Shown: positions 7,733 through 15,560 of the stretch, in pieces
Layout: each line of letters opens with the position of its first letter
Position numbering within the stretch: position 1 is the stretch's first letter
DNA from: an uncultured Muribaculaceae bacterium
GTDB lineage: Bacteria > Bacteroidota > Bacteroidia > Bacteroidales > Muribaculaceae
Length of the DNA: 20,286 nt
Reading direction: 5' to 3'
Assembly (NCBI GenBank): GCA_910579605.1
Contig: CAJTUG010000002.1
Location: 100,317-120,602 of the forward strand
Made by a program: the position numbers and the translations under genes
The notes under the pieces: model-generated
Databases searched by the model: none
Told to the model about the DNA's origin: nothing
The model's input: only the letters and a program-made list of their open reading frames with translations

Positions 7733-10324
7733 TTAATTTTTGAATATTAAGTCGCCGTCTGCAACGTCGATTACTATCGGTTTGCTCCTGTCTACTTTTT
7801 GCGAAAGGATATCTTTCGATAGTTGGTTAAGAACAAGACGGTGGATAGCGCGTTTTACTGGACGGGCTCCGAATTCCGGATCAAATCCTTCGTCGGCAAG
7901 GAAGCTTAAAGCCGCAGGAGTGATTTCAAGCTCTATACCCGACGAATTACGGAGCATTTTTTGTATTCCCTTAATTTGCAAACCTACGATTTCTTCTATT
8001 TCGACGCGATTTAATGGCGTGAACATGATTATCTCGTCGATCCTGTTTAAAAATTCAGGACGAATGGTTTGCTTAAGCATATCTAAAACCTCCTCTTTGG
8101 TTTTTTCTATGGTCTCGTCTTTTGTTTCCGGTGTCATCTTTGCAAAATTATCACGGATAGTTGCCGAACCCATGTTGGAGGTCATAATAATAATAGTATT
8201 CTTGAAATTCACGTTACGTCCCTTGTTGTCGGTAAGATGTCCGTCATCAAGTACCTGTAACAATATATTGAATACATCGGGATGAGCTTTTTCAATTTCA
8301 TCAAACAATACAACGGAGTATGGCTTGCGTCGTACGGCTTCTGTTAGTTGTCCACCTTCGTCGTAGCCAACATATCCAGGAGGCGCTCCCACAAGACGAG
8401 ATACTGAGTGCTTCTCTTGATACTCGCTCATATCTATACGAGTCATCATATTTTCGTCATCAAAAAGGTACTCTGCCAATGCTTTGGCAAGTTCGGTTTT
8501 TCCTACACCTGTCGTACCAAGGAAGATGAACGATCCAATGGGGCGTTTGGGGTCGTTGAGGCCTGCTCGGCTACGACGCACTGCATCGGCAATAGCTCGG
8601 ATTGCTTCCTCTTGACCTACTACACGAGAGTGCAACTCTTCTTCGAGGTGCAGAAGTTTATCTTTTTCGCTCTGTACCATCTTGTTAACAGGGATTCCGG
8701 TCCAACGCGATACAACATCGGCAATATCTTCGGAGTCAACCTCTTCTTTGATGAGAGCTTTTTCTCCTTGCATCATACGGAGTTGTTCTTGGATGGTGGC
8801 ATTCTCTTTTTCTTTTTGGCTTATAAGAGAATATCTTATTTCCGCAACGCGGGCGTAGTTGCCCTCTCGTTCTGCCTTTTCGGCCTCAAAACCGAGCTGT
8901 TCAATATCAATTTTGTTCTGCTGTATTTTGGAGATAAGGTCTCGCTCAGCTTTCCATTTTGCAGAATATTCGTTTTCTTCTTCGCGCAATGAAGCAATTT
9001 CGTGTTCTATCCGCTTAACTTCTTCGTCGCGACCTTCGCGTTTGATGGCCTCTCGTTCTATTTCTTTTTGGGCTATACGGCGTGTGATGTCGTCTAATGC
9101 CTGTGGCACAGAGTCTATCTCAAGTTTTAGCTTAGAAGCTGCCTCGTCTATAAGGTCTATGGCTTTATCAGGAAGGAAACGGTCGGTAATATATCGTTCT
9201 GAAAGTTGTACCGCTGCAATAATAGCCTCATCGCGGATGCGGACCTTGTGATGGTTCTCATAGCGTTCTTTAAGTCCACGGAGAATCGCTATAGCGCTCT
9301 GCTCGTCGGGCTCGTTGACCATTACTTTTTGGAAACGGCGTTCAAGAGCCTTGTCTTTCTCAAAATATTTTTGATATTCGTCAAGAGTAGTTGCTCCAAT
9401 GCTCCGGAGTTCGCCGCGGGCAAGCGCAGGCTTGAGGATATTTGCTGCATCCATGGCTCCTTCGCCTTTTCCGGCGCCCACAAGAGTGTGGATCTCGTCG
9501 ATAAAGAGTATTATTTCCCCATCGGCACCCGTTACTTCATTTACGATTGCTTTAAGTCTCTCTTCAAATTCTCCTTTATATTTTGCCCCGGCTACCAATG
9601 CACCCATGTCAAGCGAATAAATTTGCTTTGTACGGAGGTTCTCAGGAACGTCACCTCGCACGATGCGGTGGGCCAAACCTTCGGCAATAGCTGTCTTGCC
9701 CGTCCCTGGTTCGCCTATAAGCATGGGGTTGTTTTTAGTACGTCGGCTAAGAATTTGCAGAACTCGGCGTATTTCCTCGTCGCGACCGATTACTGGATCA
9801 AGTTTGCCAGAGCGTGCTCGTTCGTTGAGGTTTATTGCATATTTTGATAGCGCGTTATAAGTTTCTTCAGCACCTTGGTCTGTAGCTTTTTTCCCTTTAC
9901 GCAGTTCTTCGATAGCTGCTTTGAGTTCTTTTTGGCTCAATCCCGCATCTTTCAATATAGATGAAGCTGGCGAGTTTACCTCAAAGATTGCCATGAGAAT
10001 AGCCTCCAGAGTCACATATTCGTCGCCTAATTTCTTTGCTATATCAAGGGCTTTCTGAAGGACGTCGTTAGATTCTCGGCTCAAATAAGGTTCCTGTCCC
10101 GAAACTTTAGGCAGGGTAGAAATGGCTGCATCTACTTTAGCGGCGATAGAGGCCGGGCTGGCACCGATTTTCTGAAAAATAAATTTCACAATCGACTCGC
10201 CTTCTTCCATCACTCCTTTAAGCAGACACACTGGTTCAACGGCTTGTGTTCCTGCACCGCGTGTTATCTCCACAGCCTTTTGTATGGCTTCTTGAGATTT
10301 GATGGTGAAATTATTGAAATTCAT
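7733..10324 (-). CDS. clpB: ATP-dependent disaggregase ClpB
   Basis: ClpB is the cytoplasmic hexameric AAA+ chaperone that pulls proteins out of aggregates with DnaK. At 863 residues it is the usual full length. In order: the N-terminal Clp repeat domain (about 1-145); NBD1 with Walker A GEPGTGKT at 204-211 and Walker B ILFIDE at 272-277; the long coiled-coil M domain (about 400-530, rich in Glu, Lys and Arg); and NBD2 with GTTGVGKT near residue 600 and VVLFDEIEKAHPDVFN. The motif GAPPGYVGYDEGG is the pore loop of NBD2. The M domain and the lack of an IGF/IGL ClpP-binding loop separate it from ClpA and ClpC. The start MNFNNFTIKSQEA matches the family. Upstream it has a sigma-54 promoter rather than the common -33/-7 type. 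An Ig-like lipoprotein gene follows. Confidence 0.97.
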   Translation of the reverse strand: MNFNNFTIKSQEAIQKAVEITRGAGTQAVEPVCLLKGVMEEGESIVKFIFQKIGASPASIAAKVDAAISTLPKVSGQEPYLSRESNDVLQKALDIAKKLGDEYVTLEAILMAIFEVNSPASSILKDAGLSQKELKAAIEELRKGKKATDQGAEETYNALSKYAINLNERARSGKLDPVIGRDEEIRRVLQILSRRTKNNPMLIGEPGTGKTAIAEGLAHRIVRGDVPENLRTKQIYSLDMGALVAGAKYKGEFEERLKAIVNEVTGADGEIILFIDEIHTLVGAGKGEGAMDAANILKPALARGELRSIGATTLDEYQKYFEKDKALERRFQKVMVNEPDEQSAIAILRGLKERYENHHKVRIRDEAIIAAVQLSERYITDRFLPDKAIDLIDEAASKLKLEIDSVPQALDDITRRIAQKEIEREAIKREGRDEEVKRIEHEIASLREEENEYSAKWKAERDLISKIQQNKIDIEQLGFEAEKAEREGNYARVAEIRYSLISQKEKENATIQEQLRMMQGEKALIKEEVDSEDIADVVSRWTGIPVNKMVQSEKDKLLHLEEELHSRVVGQEEAIRAIADAVRRSRAGLNDPKRPIGSFIFLGTTGVGKTELAKALAEYLFDDENMMTRIDMSEYQEKHSVSRLVGAPPGYVGYDEGGQLTEAVRRKPYSVVLFDEIEKAHPDVFNILLQVLDDGHLTDNKGRNVNFKNTIIIMTSNMGSATIRDNFAKMTPETKDETIEKTKEEVLDMLKQTIRPEFLNRIDEIIMFTPLNRVEIEEIVGLQIKGIQKMLRNSSGIELEITPAALSFLADEGFDPEFGARPVKRAIHRLVLNQLSKDILSQKVDRSKPIVIDVADGDLIFKN

Positions 10325-10378
10325 AATATGAAGATGGTTGAATTTTTATCTTTACTATTCATTATTTTAACAACCATT

Positions 10379-10402
10379 GCCTTGCTTTGGTTTATACAAG
10401 GC
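10379..10402 (-). other. Hairpin at the predicted 5' end of the clpB mRNA
   Basis: Minus-strand GCCTTG (10402-10397) and CAAGGC (10384-10379) can pair around a 12-base loop. The predicted sigma-54 start is near 10400, so this stem would begin almost at the first nucleotide of the clpB transcript. It could protect the 5' end; a temperature-sensing role is only speculation, because it lies about 55 bases from the start codon. Confidence 0.4.
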
Positions 10403-10410
10403 TTCATATT

Positions 10411-10427
10411 TGCAATAATCGCGCCAA
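10411..10427 (-). promoter_or_regulatory. Sigma-54 (RpoN) -24/-12 promoter of clpB
   Basis: Minus-strand TTGGCGCGATTATTGCA (10427-10411) fits the consensus YTGGCACGN4TTGCW at all but one base (G for A in TGGCACG). The invariant GG (10425-10424) and GC (10413-10412) are exactly 10 bases apart. The start would be near 10400, with a leader of about 76 bases. No TTTG/TAnnTTTG promoter competes in the 132-base gap. Sigma-54 needs an ATP-dependent activator. Confidence 0.75.
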
Positions 10428-10439
10428 TCAGGTATATAA

Positions 10440-10460
10440 GACACTTTGTCAGTCTGTCAT
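10440..10460 (-). promoter_or_regulatory. TGACA repeats upstream of the clpB sigma-54 promoter
   Basis: Minus-strand TGACAGACTGACAAAGTGTC (10459-10440) has two TGACA words in direct repeat, 8 bases apart, then an inverted partner TGTC. It ends 12 bases before the -24 element. It looks like a transcription-factor site, possibly for a sigma-54 activator. The first word includes the stop codon of the beta-lactamase gene. Which protein binds is unknown. Confidence 0.5.
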
Positions 10461-11485
10461 TCGTTCATAAGCATGCCGTCTAAAATTCCTTCAAGCATAG
10501 CTCCAGCAAGTTGACCTAAAAAGTTTGGCCCATTTTGGGGATTTTCTTCTGGTACATTGGGCTTTATACCTACAGTTGGGGCTTTACTGCTTAAATTACT
10601 TAAAGTCTTAGGAAAATCGACGGCTAAATGTCGCCATGCAATATTTGAAATGTCGGCTATCTGTTTCTCTGCTTCTTCAAGGCTGCCTTTGAAATCTTTG
10701 ACAAAAACAGCTATGGAATAATAACCGGTAGTACCGTCGGGACGTGTATATAAAACTATTCCTATATCATTGACAGCTTGTATATAATCATCTTCGCAAT
10801 GGCCTGTGCCGGTTTTATGGAATAAGGTAGCTCCTGCTCCAAGTCCGGCTTTAATGCGCGACAATCCTGTTTTAGTACCTCCCATAAGGGCTTTTACTAC
10901 TAAGGCAGCTTCTGAGCCATGATGCACAAAAAATTTATCAACCAATCCGGCTGCAGCCTTTGGAGTTGAGTAGTTATTGTAGCAAAGACTAATGTTGTTG
11001 TTCATTTCTCTTTCGGTCTGGCAGATAGCATAATCCCCGGGATAGAAAGAATGCATGAGGCTGTCTGTCTGAAAAGGTGACAGTAAGTTTTTAAATATGA
11101 TATCACAAGCATTATTATCGCTTTCAATAAGACTGTATTTAAGCAGTAATGTTAAATCTGCCGAAGTGAGACCTCCTGGAAAATCTCTCAACATAGGACT
11201 CCACGTATCGCTGCACATATCACCATCATCTATCGGACAACGCTTAGTAAGTATACCCGGATAGCCTAAATGTTGAGAAATGGCTATTGCTTGATGAAAT
11301 TTAAATACACTCATCATCGGGTAATGTTTGTCGCCGTTTATCTCTATAGTATCACCGTTGCTGTCTATTATGGCAACTCCTATGTTGGCGTCACCGATAC
11401 TTTGAACTAATTCTTCGCTCAAGGTCATGCCCGACAAACTAAGTGTCAACATGGCAGTTAAGATTACTATAATTATTTTTTTCAT
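10457..11485 (-). CDS. bla: Class A beta-lactamase, subclass A2, with C-terminal extension
   Basis: The enzyme hydrolyses beta-lactams in the periplasm through an acyl-serine intermediate. The signal peptide covers about 1-20. Catalytic motifs: SVFK at 59-62 (the nucleophile Ser59, in PMMSVFKFHQA), SDN at 122-124 (in ESDNNACDIIF), E158-x-x-M-N162 of the omega loop (TEREMN) and KTG at 224-226 (in HKTGTG). PMMSVFKFHQA and ESDNNACD are typical of the Bacteroidetes subclass A2 (CepA/CfxA/CblA). All catalytic residues are present, so it should be active; the substrate range cannot be read. After the normal domain end near 290, a Pro/Asn-rich linker is followed by a hydrophobic helix-like tail (FLGQLAGAMLEGILDGMLM), about 50 residues beyond usual. 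It diverges from creD and ends in the clpB upstream region without a clear terminator. Confidence 0.92.
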   Translation of the reverse strand: MKKIIIVILTAMLTLSLSGMTLSEELVQSIGDANIGVAIIDSNGDTIEINGDKHYPMMSVFKFHQAIAISQHLGYPGILTKRCPIDDGDMCSDTWSPMLRDFPGGLTSADLTLLLKYSLIESDNNACDIIFKNLLSPFQTDSLMHSFYPGDYAICQTEREMNNNISLCYNNYSTPKAAAGLVDKFFVHHGSEAALVVKALMGGTKTGLSRIKAGLGAGATLFHKTGTGHCEDDYIQAVNDIGIVLYTRPDGTTGYYSIAVFVKDFKGSLEEAEKQIADISNIAWRHLAVDFPKTLSNLSSKAPTVGIKPNVPEENPQNGPNFLGQLAGAMLEGILDGMLMNE

Positions 11486-11492
11486 GATTTTG

Positions 11493-11524
11493 CAAAATTA
11501 TTTACAAGAAATGTAATATGCAAG
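11493..11524 (-). promoter_or_regulatory. Promoter of the beta-lactamase gene, almost no leader
   Basis: Minus strand: CTTG (11524-11521), 20 bases, then TAATTTTG (11500-11493), a good -33/-7 pair. Only 7 bases separate the -7 box from the ATG at 11485, so the transcript should have a leader of about 0-5 bases. The 12-bp palindrome ATTTTGCAAAAT (11487-11498) overlaps the -7 box. Confidence 0.65.
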
Positions 11525-11582
11525 GAAAAAAAGCGTCATATAAGAAAGAAACATATAAATTAACTTATTTATTCCCCACATT

Positions 11583-12947
11583 ATGGAAAACGAAAACCAT
11601 ATTATTCCACCTCCCTACAACCCTGATCCGCTAAATTTGCCTCAAGAATCGGAGCAAGAAAGAAAGCGATTTTCGTTGGGGACAAAAATTGTTCTTATTG
11701 CGTTAATCACCCTTATTCTCATGATTCCAGGCCTTATTATTGGATTTCTTATCGGTGAACGTGAAAGAACTGAGACACAAACTGTAAATAATATTTGTGA
11801 TTCTTGGAGCGGTAGCCAGCTCATTTCCGGTCCGATAATCTCTATTCCATTCGACAGTATCTCTCCCGAGAACCATGGAGGAGTGGTGCGTCTATTGCCC
11901 GATGCATTGAATTTTGATGCTGATATTAAGTCGCAAAAATTGCATAGATCAATTTATGAAGCTGTTGTATACAATACCGACATAAAAATGACAGGTTCAT
12001 TCTCTATGGCTGCTCTCAACAAACTCGGATTGCCTTTGTCGGCTTATCAATTTGAAAATGCTTCAGTGACCATAGGTATCGGTGACCTCAGAGGTGTTGA
12101 GTCTATTTCTCGTTTCCTTATTGGCGGAGAATCATATGAGCTTGATGGATCCAATAACATCCAGGTTTACACTGGAAAAAATAATTCTGGATCTGGTTGT
12201 ATGCAATCTGCAATTAATTTCGGCATTTCTCAAGACCAAGAGATGCCTTTTGAAATAACAATGAAACTCAAAGGATCTTCGTCGCTTGCGGTTACACCGG
12301 TAGGTAAATCTAATGTTATCGAGATGCGAGGAGACTGTGCATCGCCTTCATTTACCGGTATGTTTCTGCCAAGCGAAAGAAACGTAGATAAAGATGCTTT
12401 TGAAGCGGTATGGTATCTCAACAGTACAAACAGAAGCTATCCTCAGGCTTTCGTTGGAGATCGTGCTGATGATATTTCAGCCTCGGCTGTTGCTGTAGAT
12501 ATGCTTATTCCGGTAGAAACATACCAGAAATCTGAACGTGCAATAAAGTATTCTGTTATTGTTATTTTGCTCACTTTTATATCAATCCTCTTTGCCGAGA
12601 TAATGCTCAAAAAGCCAATAAATATTTTCCAGTATCTTCTGGTTGGTTTGGCTCTAATTTTGTTCTACTCATTATTACTGTCGTTAAGCGAGCATATAGC
12701 ATTCGCATTAAGTTACTTAATAGCTTCTTTAATGACTATTGGGCTGATTTCTACTTATATGAGGACTGTCCTATCATCTGCTAAAGTAGGATATACAATT
12801 GCAGCATTGCTCGTTGTGATATATACTTTCATATATATTCTTCTATGCCTCAATACGTTTGCTTTACTGACAGGTAGCATCGGACTATTTATCGCTTTGG
12901 CTGCTATTATGTTTGCAAGCCAAAAACTAAAAATCGAAAAATTATAA
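11583..12947 (+). CDS. creD: Cell envelope integrity protein CreD
   Basis: CreD is an inner-membrane protein whose precise activity is unknown; in other bacteria it belongs to the Cre/Blr regulon, and its loss or overexpression alters envelope integrity and beta-lactam response. The 454-residue protein fits the family (E. coli CreD is about 450). One transmembrane helix at about 35-57 follows a Pro-rich cytoplasmic head. A large extracytoplasmic domain follows (about 60-315, with TVNNICDSWSGSQLISGPIISIPF), then a hydrophobic block of about six helices from residue 320 to the end. It is the only plus-strand gene here, divergent from the beta-lactamase with 97 bases between the starts. That pairing suggests a shared envelope-stress role. 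No creBC two-component genes are present. I could not define a convincing promoter in the gap. Confidence 0.9.
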   Translation: MENENHIIPPPYNPDPLNLPQESEQERKRFSLGTKIVLIALITLILMIPGLIIGFLIGERERTETQTVNNICDSWSGSQLISGPIISIPFDSISPENHGGVVRLLPDALNFDADIKSQKLHRSIYEAVVYNTDIKMTGSFSMAALNKLGLPLSAYQFENASVTIGIGDLRGVESISRFLIGGESYELDGSNNIQVYTGKNNSGSGCMQSAINFGISQDQEMPFEITMKLKGSSSLAVTPVGKSNVIEMRGDCASPSFTGMFLPSERNVDKDAFEAVWYLNSTNRSYPQAFVGDRADDISASAVAVDMLIPVETYQKSERAIKYSVIVILLTFISILFAEIMLKKPINIFQYLLVGLALILFYSLLLSLSEHIAFALSYLIASLMTIGLISTYMRTVLSSAKVGYTIAALLVVIYTFIYILLCLNTFALLTGSIGLFIALAAIMFASQKLKIEKL

Positions 12948-12958
12948 AATGATTATGT

Positions 12959-13017
12959 TATAAAAGACCTGCGAGACTTTTGAGGTATTCACAAAAATGT
13001 CTCGCAGGTCTTTTATA
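12959..13017. terminator. Bidirectional terminator between creD and maf
   Basis: A perfect 19-bp stem, 12959-12977 with 12999-13017 (core AAAAGACCTGCGAGAC), closes a 21-base loop. The flanks give TCTTTTAT on the plus strand and a similar U-rich tail on the minus strand, so it can end both convergent transcripts. It is 11 bases past creD and 9 bases past maf. Confidence 0.9.
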
Positions 13018-13026
13018 TTATTTTAG

Positions 13027-13659
13027 TTAGAAATTCTTTAGTTCTCTGTAAAGAGAGTGGAGCGGAAGTCCCATAACGTTGTAGAAACACCCATCTATCC
13101 CTTTTATGCCTGCTGCTCCTATCCATTCTTGTATACCATACGCGCCAGCTTTGTCTAATGGCCGGTATATTTCTACGTATCGTGATATTTCGTCATCACT
13201 CAATTCTCCGAAATGAACTTCTGTCTTTTCCGAAAACGATATGCTGCGACGAATATCACTTATACATACCCCCGTCACCACAATATGGTTTTTGCCTTGT
13301 AATTTATTAAGCATTGATTTGGCCTCTTCAGGATCATGTGGCTTGCCAAGAATTACACCGTCGGTAATCACCACAGTGTCGGCTGTTATTAAAATCACAT
13401 CTTCGGTCAAAAGATCTGTATAAGCTTCAGATTTAAGTTTAGCAAGATATTCCGGAACTTTATCTGCTGCTAATTCAGCGGGATAACTTTCGTCTATTTC
13501 ACGTGTAGTAGCAATGGAAAATTCAGGTAAAATCAATGCCAAAAGTTCACGTCGCCGTGGAGAAGCCGACGCCAACAAGATACGGCAATTTCTTAACTTT
13601 TCGGTTGGAAATGGTGGCAACGGACTTGTCATTTTATATTCATTTGTTTTATTTACCAT
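13027..13659 (-). CDS. maf: Maf-family nucleotide pyrophosphatase, YhdE type
   Basis: Maf proteins hydrolyse non-canonical or modified nucleoside triphosphates; YhdE-type members act on dTTP and UTP. The 210-residue protein has SASPRRREL (31-39), TADTVV, LGKPHDPEEA (nucleotide-binding Lys) and DKAGAYGIQ, which fits YhdE rather than YceF. The N-terminal 20 residues before LRNCRILLASASPRR are longer than usual, so a start at Met10 is possible. The ATG at 13659 overlaps the end of kdsC by 7 bases, so translation is probably coupled. Last gene of the unit starting at the SPOR protein. Confidence 0.93.
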   Translation of the reverse strand: MVNKTNEYKMTSPLPPFPTEKLRNCRILLASASPRRRELLALILPEFSIATTREIDESYPAELAADKVPEYLAKLKSEAYTDLLTEDVILITADTVVITDGVILGKPHDPEEAKSMLNKLQGKNHIVVTGVCISDIRRSISFSEKTEVHFGELSDDEISRYVEIYRPLDKAGAYGIQEWIGAAGIKGIDGCFYNVMGLPLHSLYRELKNF

Positions 13660-14177
13660 CCGAAAGCTGTAGCATCAGCCATCCATGTGCCATTAAGGCG
13701 TAAAATCTCTTCAATAAGTTCCCTGGCTACTCCATAGCCTCCTTTACAGCCTGTTATATAGCGAGCAATCGCTTTAACCTCTTGGGCTGCGTCGCGTCGG
13801 GCTACCGGAAGGCCTATGCTCCTCATGGGGGGGATATCAGGAATGTCATCGCCAGCAAAAGCAACTTCTTCGGCTTGCAAATTATTATCTTTCATCCATT
13901 TCTGCAAGACTGGAAGTTTGTGGGAGCATCCGAGAAAAATATCATTGATTCCCAATGAGCTGAAACGTACGGCTATATTCGTTGCATTTGCGCCAGATAT
14001 TATGCAAATCTTAAAACCTGCTTTTATTGCTAATTGTATGGCATATCCGTCTTTTATATTTGCCATACGCAAAGGTACTCCATCAGGACCCATTGGTATT
14101 GTAGATGGCGATAAAACCCCGTCGACATCAAATGCTATGCCTCGTATTAGGTTGAGATTATAGTTTATCCGGCTCAT
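13653..14177 (-). CDS. kdsC: 3-deoxy-D-manno-octulosonate 8-phosphate phosphatase (KdsC)
   Basis: KdsC dephosphorylates Kdo-8-phosphate to Kdo, the step after KdsA, in the cytoplasm. The 174-residue HAD-family protein has motif I FDVDGV (nucleophile Asp17, acid Asp19), motif II IISG, a conserved Lys88 in CSHKLP and motif IV GDDIPD at 109-114. It lacks a cap domain, as KdsC does, which fits the tetrameric type. The preferred start is the ATG at 14177, overlapping the upstream TGA as ATGA; a TTG at 14186 is in frame but less likely. The gene is not beside kdsA, which is in a separate operon in this window. Confidence 0.93.
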   Translation of the reverse strand: MSRINYNLNLIRGIAFDVDGVLSPSTIPMGPDGVPLRMANIKDGYAIQLAIKAGFKICIISGANATNIAVRFSSLGINDIFLGCSHKLPVLQKWMKDNNLQAEEVAFAGDDIPDIPPMRSIGLPVARRDAAQEVKAIARYITGCKGGYGVARELIEEILRLNGTWMADATAFGW

Positions 14178-15001
14178 AAATTGCAATTAATGTGTGGATT
14201 GTGAAATTTGGTTATCAGTTGGGTGAGTACCCGGTAACTGTCTTTTAACTCTTCGGGGCAGCGAGAATGTTGAAGTGCTACAACCTCCATATCGCCCCTT
14301 TTGGCCGGACCTGTCAATGCTTGATGAGGCCCAACATCAAATGCTTTGGCAACAGTTGCCTCTACAAGGGGTTTTACTGTACTTAAGTCGTAACCTCCTT
14401 CTTGGAGTATTTTTTCTACACTTTCTAAAAGTATATCCACAAAATTGCTTGAAAATACCCCTGCGATATGCAGTATTCCACGTTTTGCCGAATCTGCATG
14501 GTATACATGTGAGCTCATTCGTGAGGCGAGCCAATCTGCTATAAATAAATCGTCGGGTGTGGCAGCTTCTGTGAAAAACGGTACTTTAGATAAGTCTACG
14601 GGAGTGTTTTTGCTGAACGTCTGGAGAGGGTATAGCACACCTGTGCGAGGGCTTATATATTCCAAAATCTCCTTTTCCATGGTTCCGGAAGTAAGGAGAA
14701 CCAACGGATTTGAGTTTATAGGACCAATCTTATCTACTACCGATTTCAATGCTCCATCGGCTACGCTAACAATGATAATGTCGGGCCTGCTTTGGGCTAT
14801 ACTTTCAAAATCTGTAGCGCAATCTGGTTTTGAAATTTCATCAGCCAAAGAAAATGCATTCTCTGCATGTCTGCTACTTATGGCACAGATGTCTATTGCA
14901 GGGTCATTTGCCAATGAACGAACCAAATGAGTGGCTACATTGCCGCTACCGACCATAGCCACGCGGTAATGCGGGGTTAATCTGCCTGTTGTTGATTCCA
15001 T
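14174..15001 (-). CDS. Rossmann-like / DUF2520 protein
   Basis: The 275-residue protein (ATG at 15001) has an N-terminal Rossmann fold with VAMVGSGNVATHLVRSL and a C-terminal DUF2520 helical domain (SAKRGILHIAGVFSSNFV, TGPAKRGDMEV). It resembles the oxidoreductases related to F420-dependent NADP reductase and pyrroline-5-carboxylate reductase. The substrate is unknown. In my recollection of Bacteroidales genomes this gene often precedes kdsC and maf, as it does here. Its start lies inside the nitroreductase gene, a 25-base overlap. A TTG further upstream (15025) is unlikely, and the four-base ATGA overlap with kdsC is typical of coupled genes. Confidence 0.85.
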   Translation of the reverse strand: MESTTGRLTPHYRVAMVGSGNVATHLVRSLANDPAIDICAISSRHAENAFSLADEISKPDCATDFESIAQSRPDIIIVSVADGALKSVVDKIGPINSNPLVLLTSGTMEKEILEYISPRTGVLYPLQTFSKNTPVDLSKVPFFTEAATPDDLFIADWLASRMSSHVYHADSAKRGILHIAGVFSSNFVDILLESVEKILQEGGYDLSTVKPLVEATVAKAFDVGPHQALTGPAKRGDMEVVALQHSRCPEELKDSYRVLTQLITKFHNPHINCNL

Positions 15002-15522
15002 GTGCCGATATGTACTTTTTCCCAAAGCAATTTCGACGGGTCTACCGGGCGGCGTGTTTCAGCAGAATATCCAAAAGTCATTATGCATTCGACCACCATG
15101 TCAGAAGGTATACCCAAGAGTTCCCGTACTATATCTTCGGCCGCCTCGCCATCGGCTGCATAGCGCTCACGAACTTGAATCCAACATGAGCCAATCCCAA
15201 GTGACGCAGCCTGAAGGTGCATCATGATTGCTGCCACACTTGCGTCTTCAAGATATACATCGCTCTTTTCCGGAGACACGGTTACAACAACAGCAAACGC
15301 TGCTCCTGCCACAGGTTTTGCTCCAAACTGCTTGCATTCCGACAAGCGGTTAAGCATCGACTTGTCTTCAACGACTACAAATTGCCATGGACGCGCACTT
15401 TTGGACGATGGCGACAATAGTGCAGCCTCAAGGATTGTCCTTACGTCTTCGGCACTTATTTCTTGTTCTGTATAGCGGCGTATACTATGGCGGCTCAAAA
15501 ACAAATCGTGTAGATTATCCAT
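14977..15522 (-). CDS. Nitroreductase family protein
   Basis: The 181-residue protein starts at the ATG at 15522 (MDNLHDLFLSRHSIRRY); a longer frame from a TTG at 15579 would overlap the upstream gene and is unlikely. Family marks are SRHSIRRYTEQEI (FMN contact), EAALLSPSSKSARPWQFVVV and AASLGIGSCWIQVRE with the C-terminal CIMTFGYSAE. It should be a flavin (FMN) oxidoreductase in the cytoplasm, using NAD(P)H on an unknown substrate such as a nitro or quinone compound. It begins 38 bases after the SPOR gene, in the same unit. Confidence 0.9.
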   Translation of the reverse strand: MDNLHDLFLSRHSIRRYTEQEISAEDVRTILEAALLSPSSKSARPWQFVVVEDKSMLNRLSECKQFGAKPVAGAAFAVVVTVSPEKSDVYLEDASVAAIMMHLQAASLGIGSCWIQVRERYAADGEAAEDIVRELLGIPSDMVVECIMTFGYSAETRRPVDPSKLLWEKVHIGTWNQQQAD

Positions 15523-15560
15523 AAATGATATACCGGTATTTCCGGTGGTTTTGTTAGTTC

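Noticed and set aside
8408..8992. Long plus-strand frames opposite clpB (up to 194 codons; another at 9206-9847)
   Set aside because: They are antisense shadows of the clpB reading frame, with low-complexity Phe/Ser/Cys-rich translations and no domain.
10328..10483. A plus-strand frame of 51 codons giving a hydrophobic, membrane-like peptide between clpB and the beta-lactamase gene
   Set aside because: It lies antisense over the clpB sigma-54 promoter, leader and TGACA repeats, and overlaps the beta-lactamase end. Its hydrophobicity follows from AT-rich sequence, and it has no plausible promoter.
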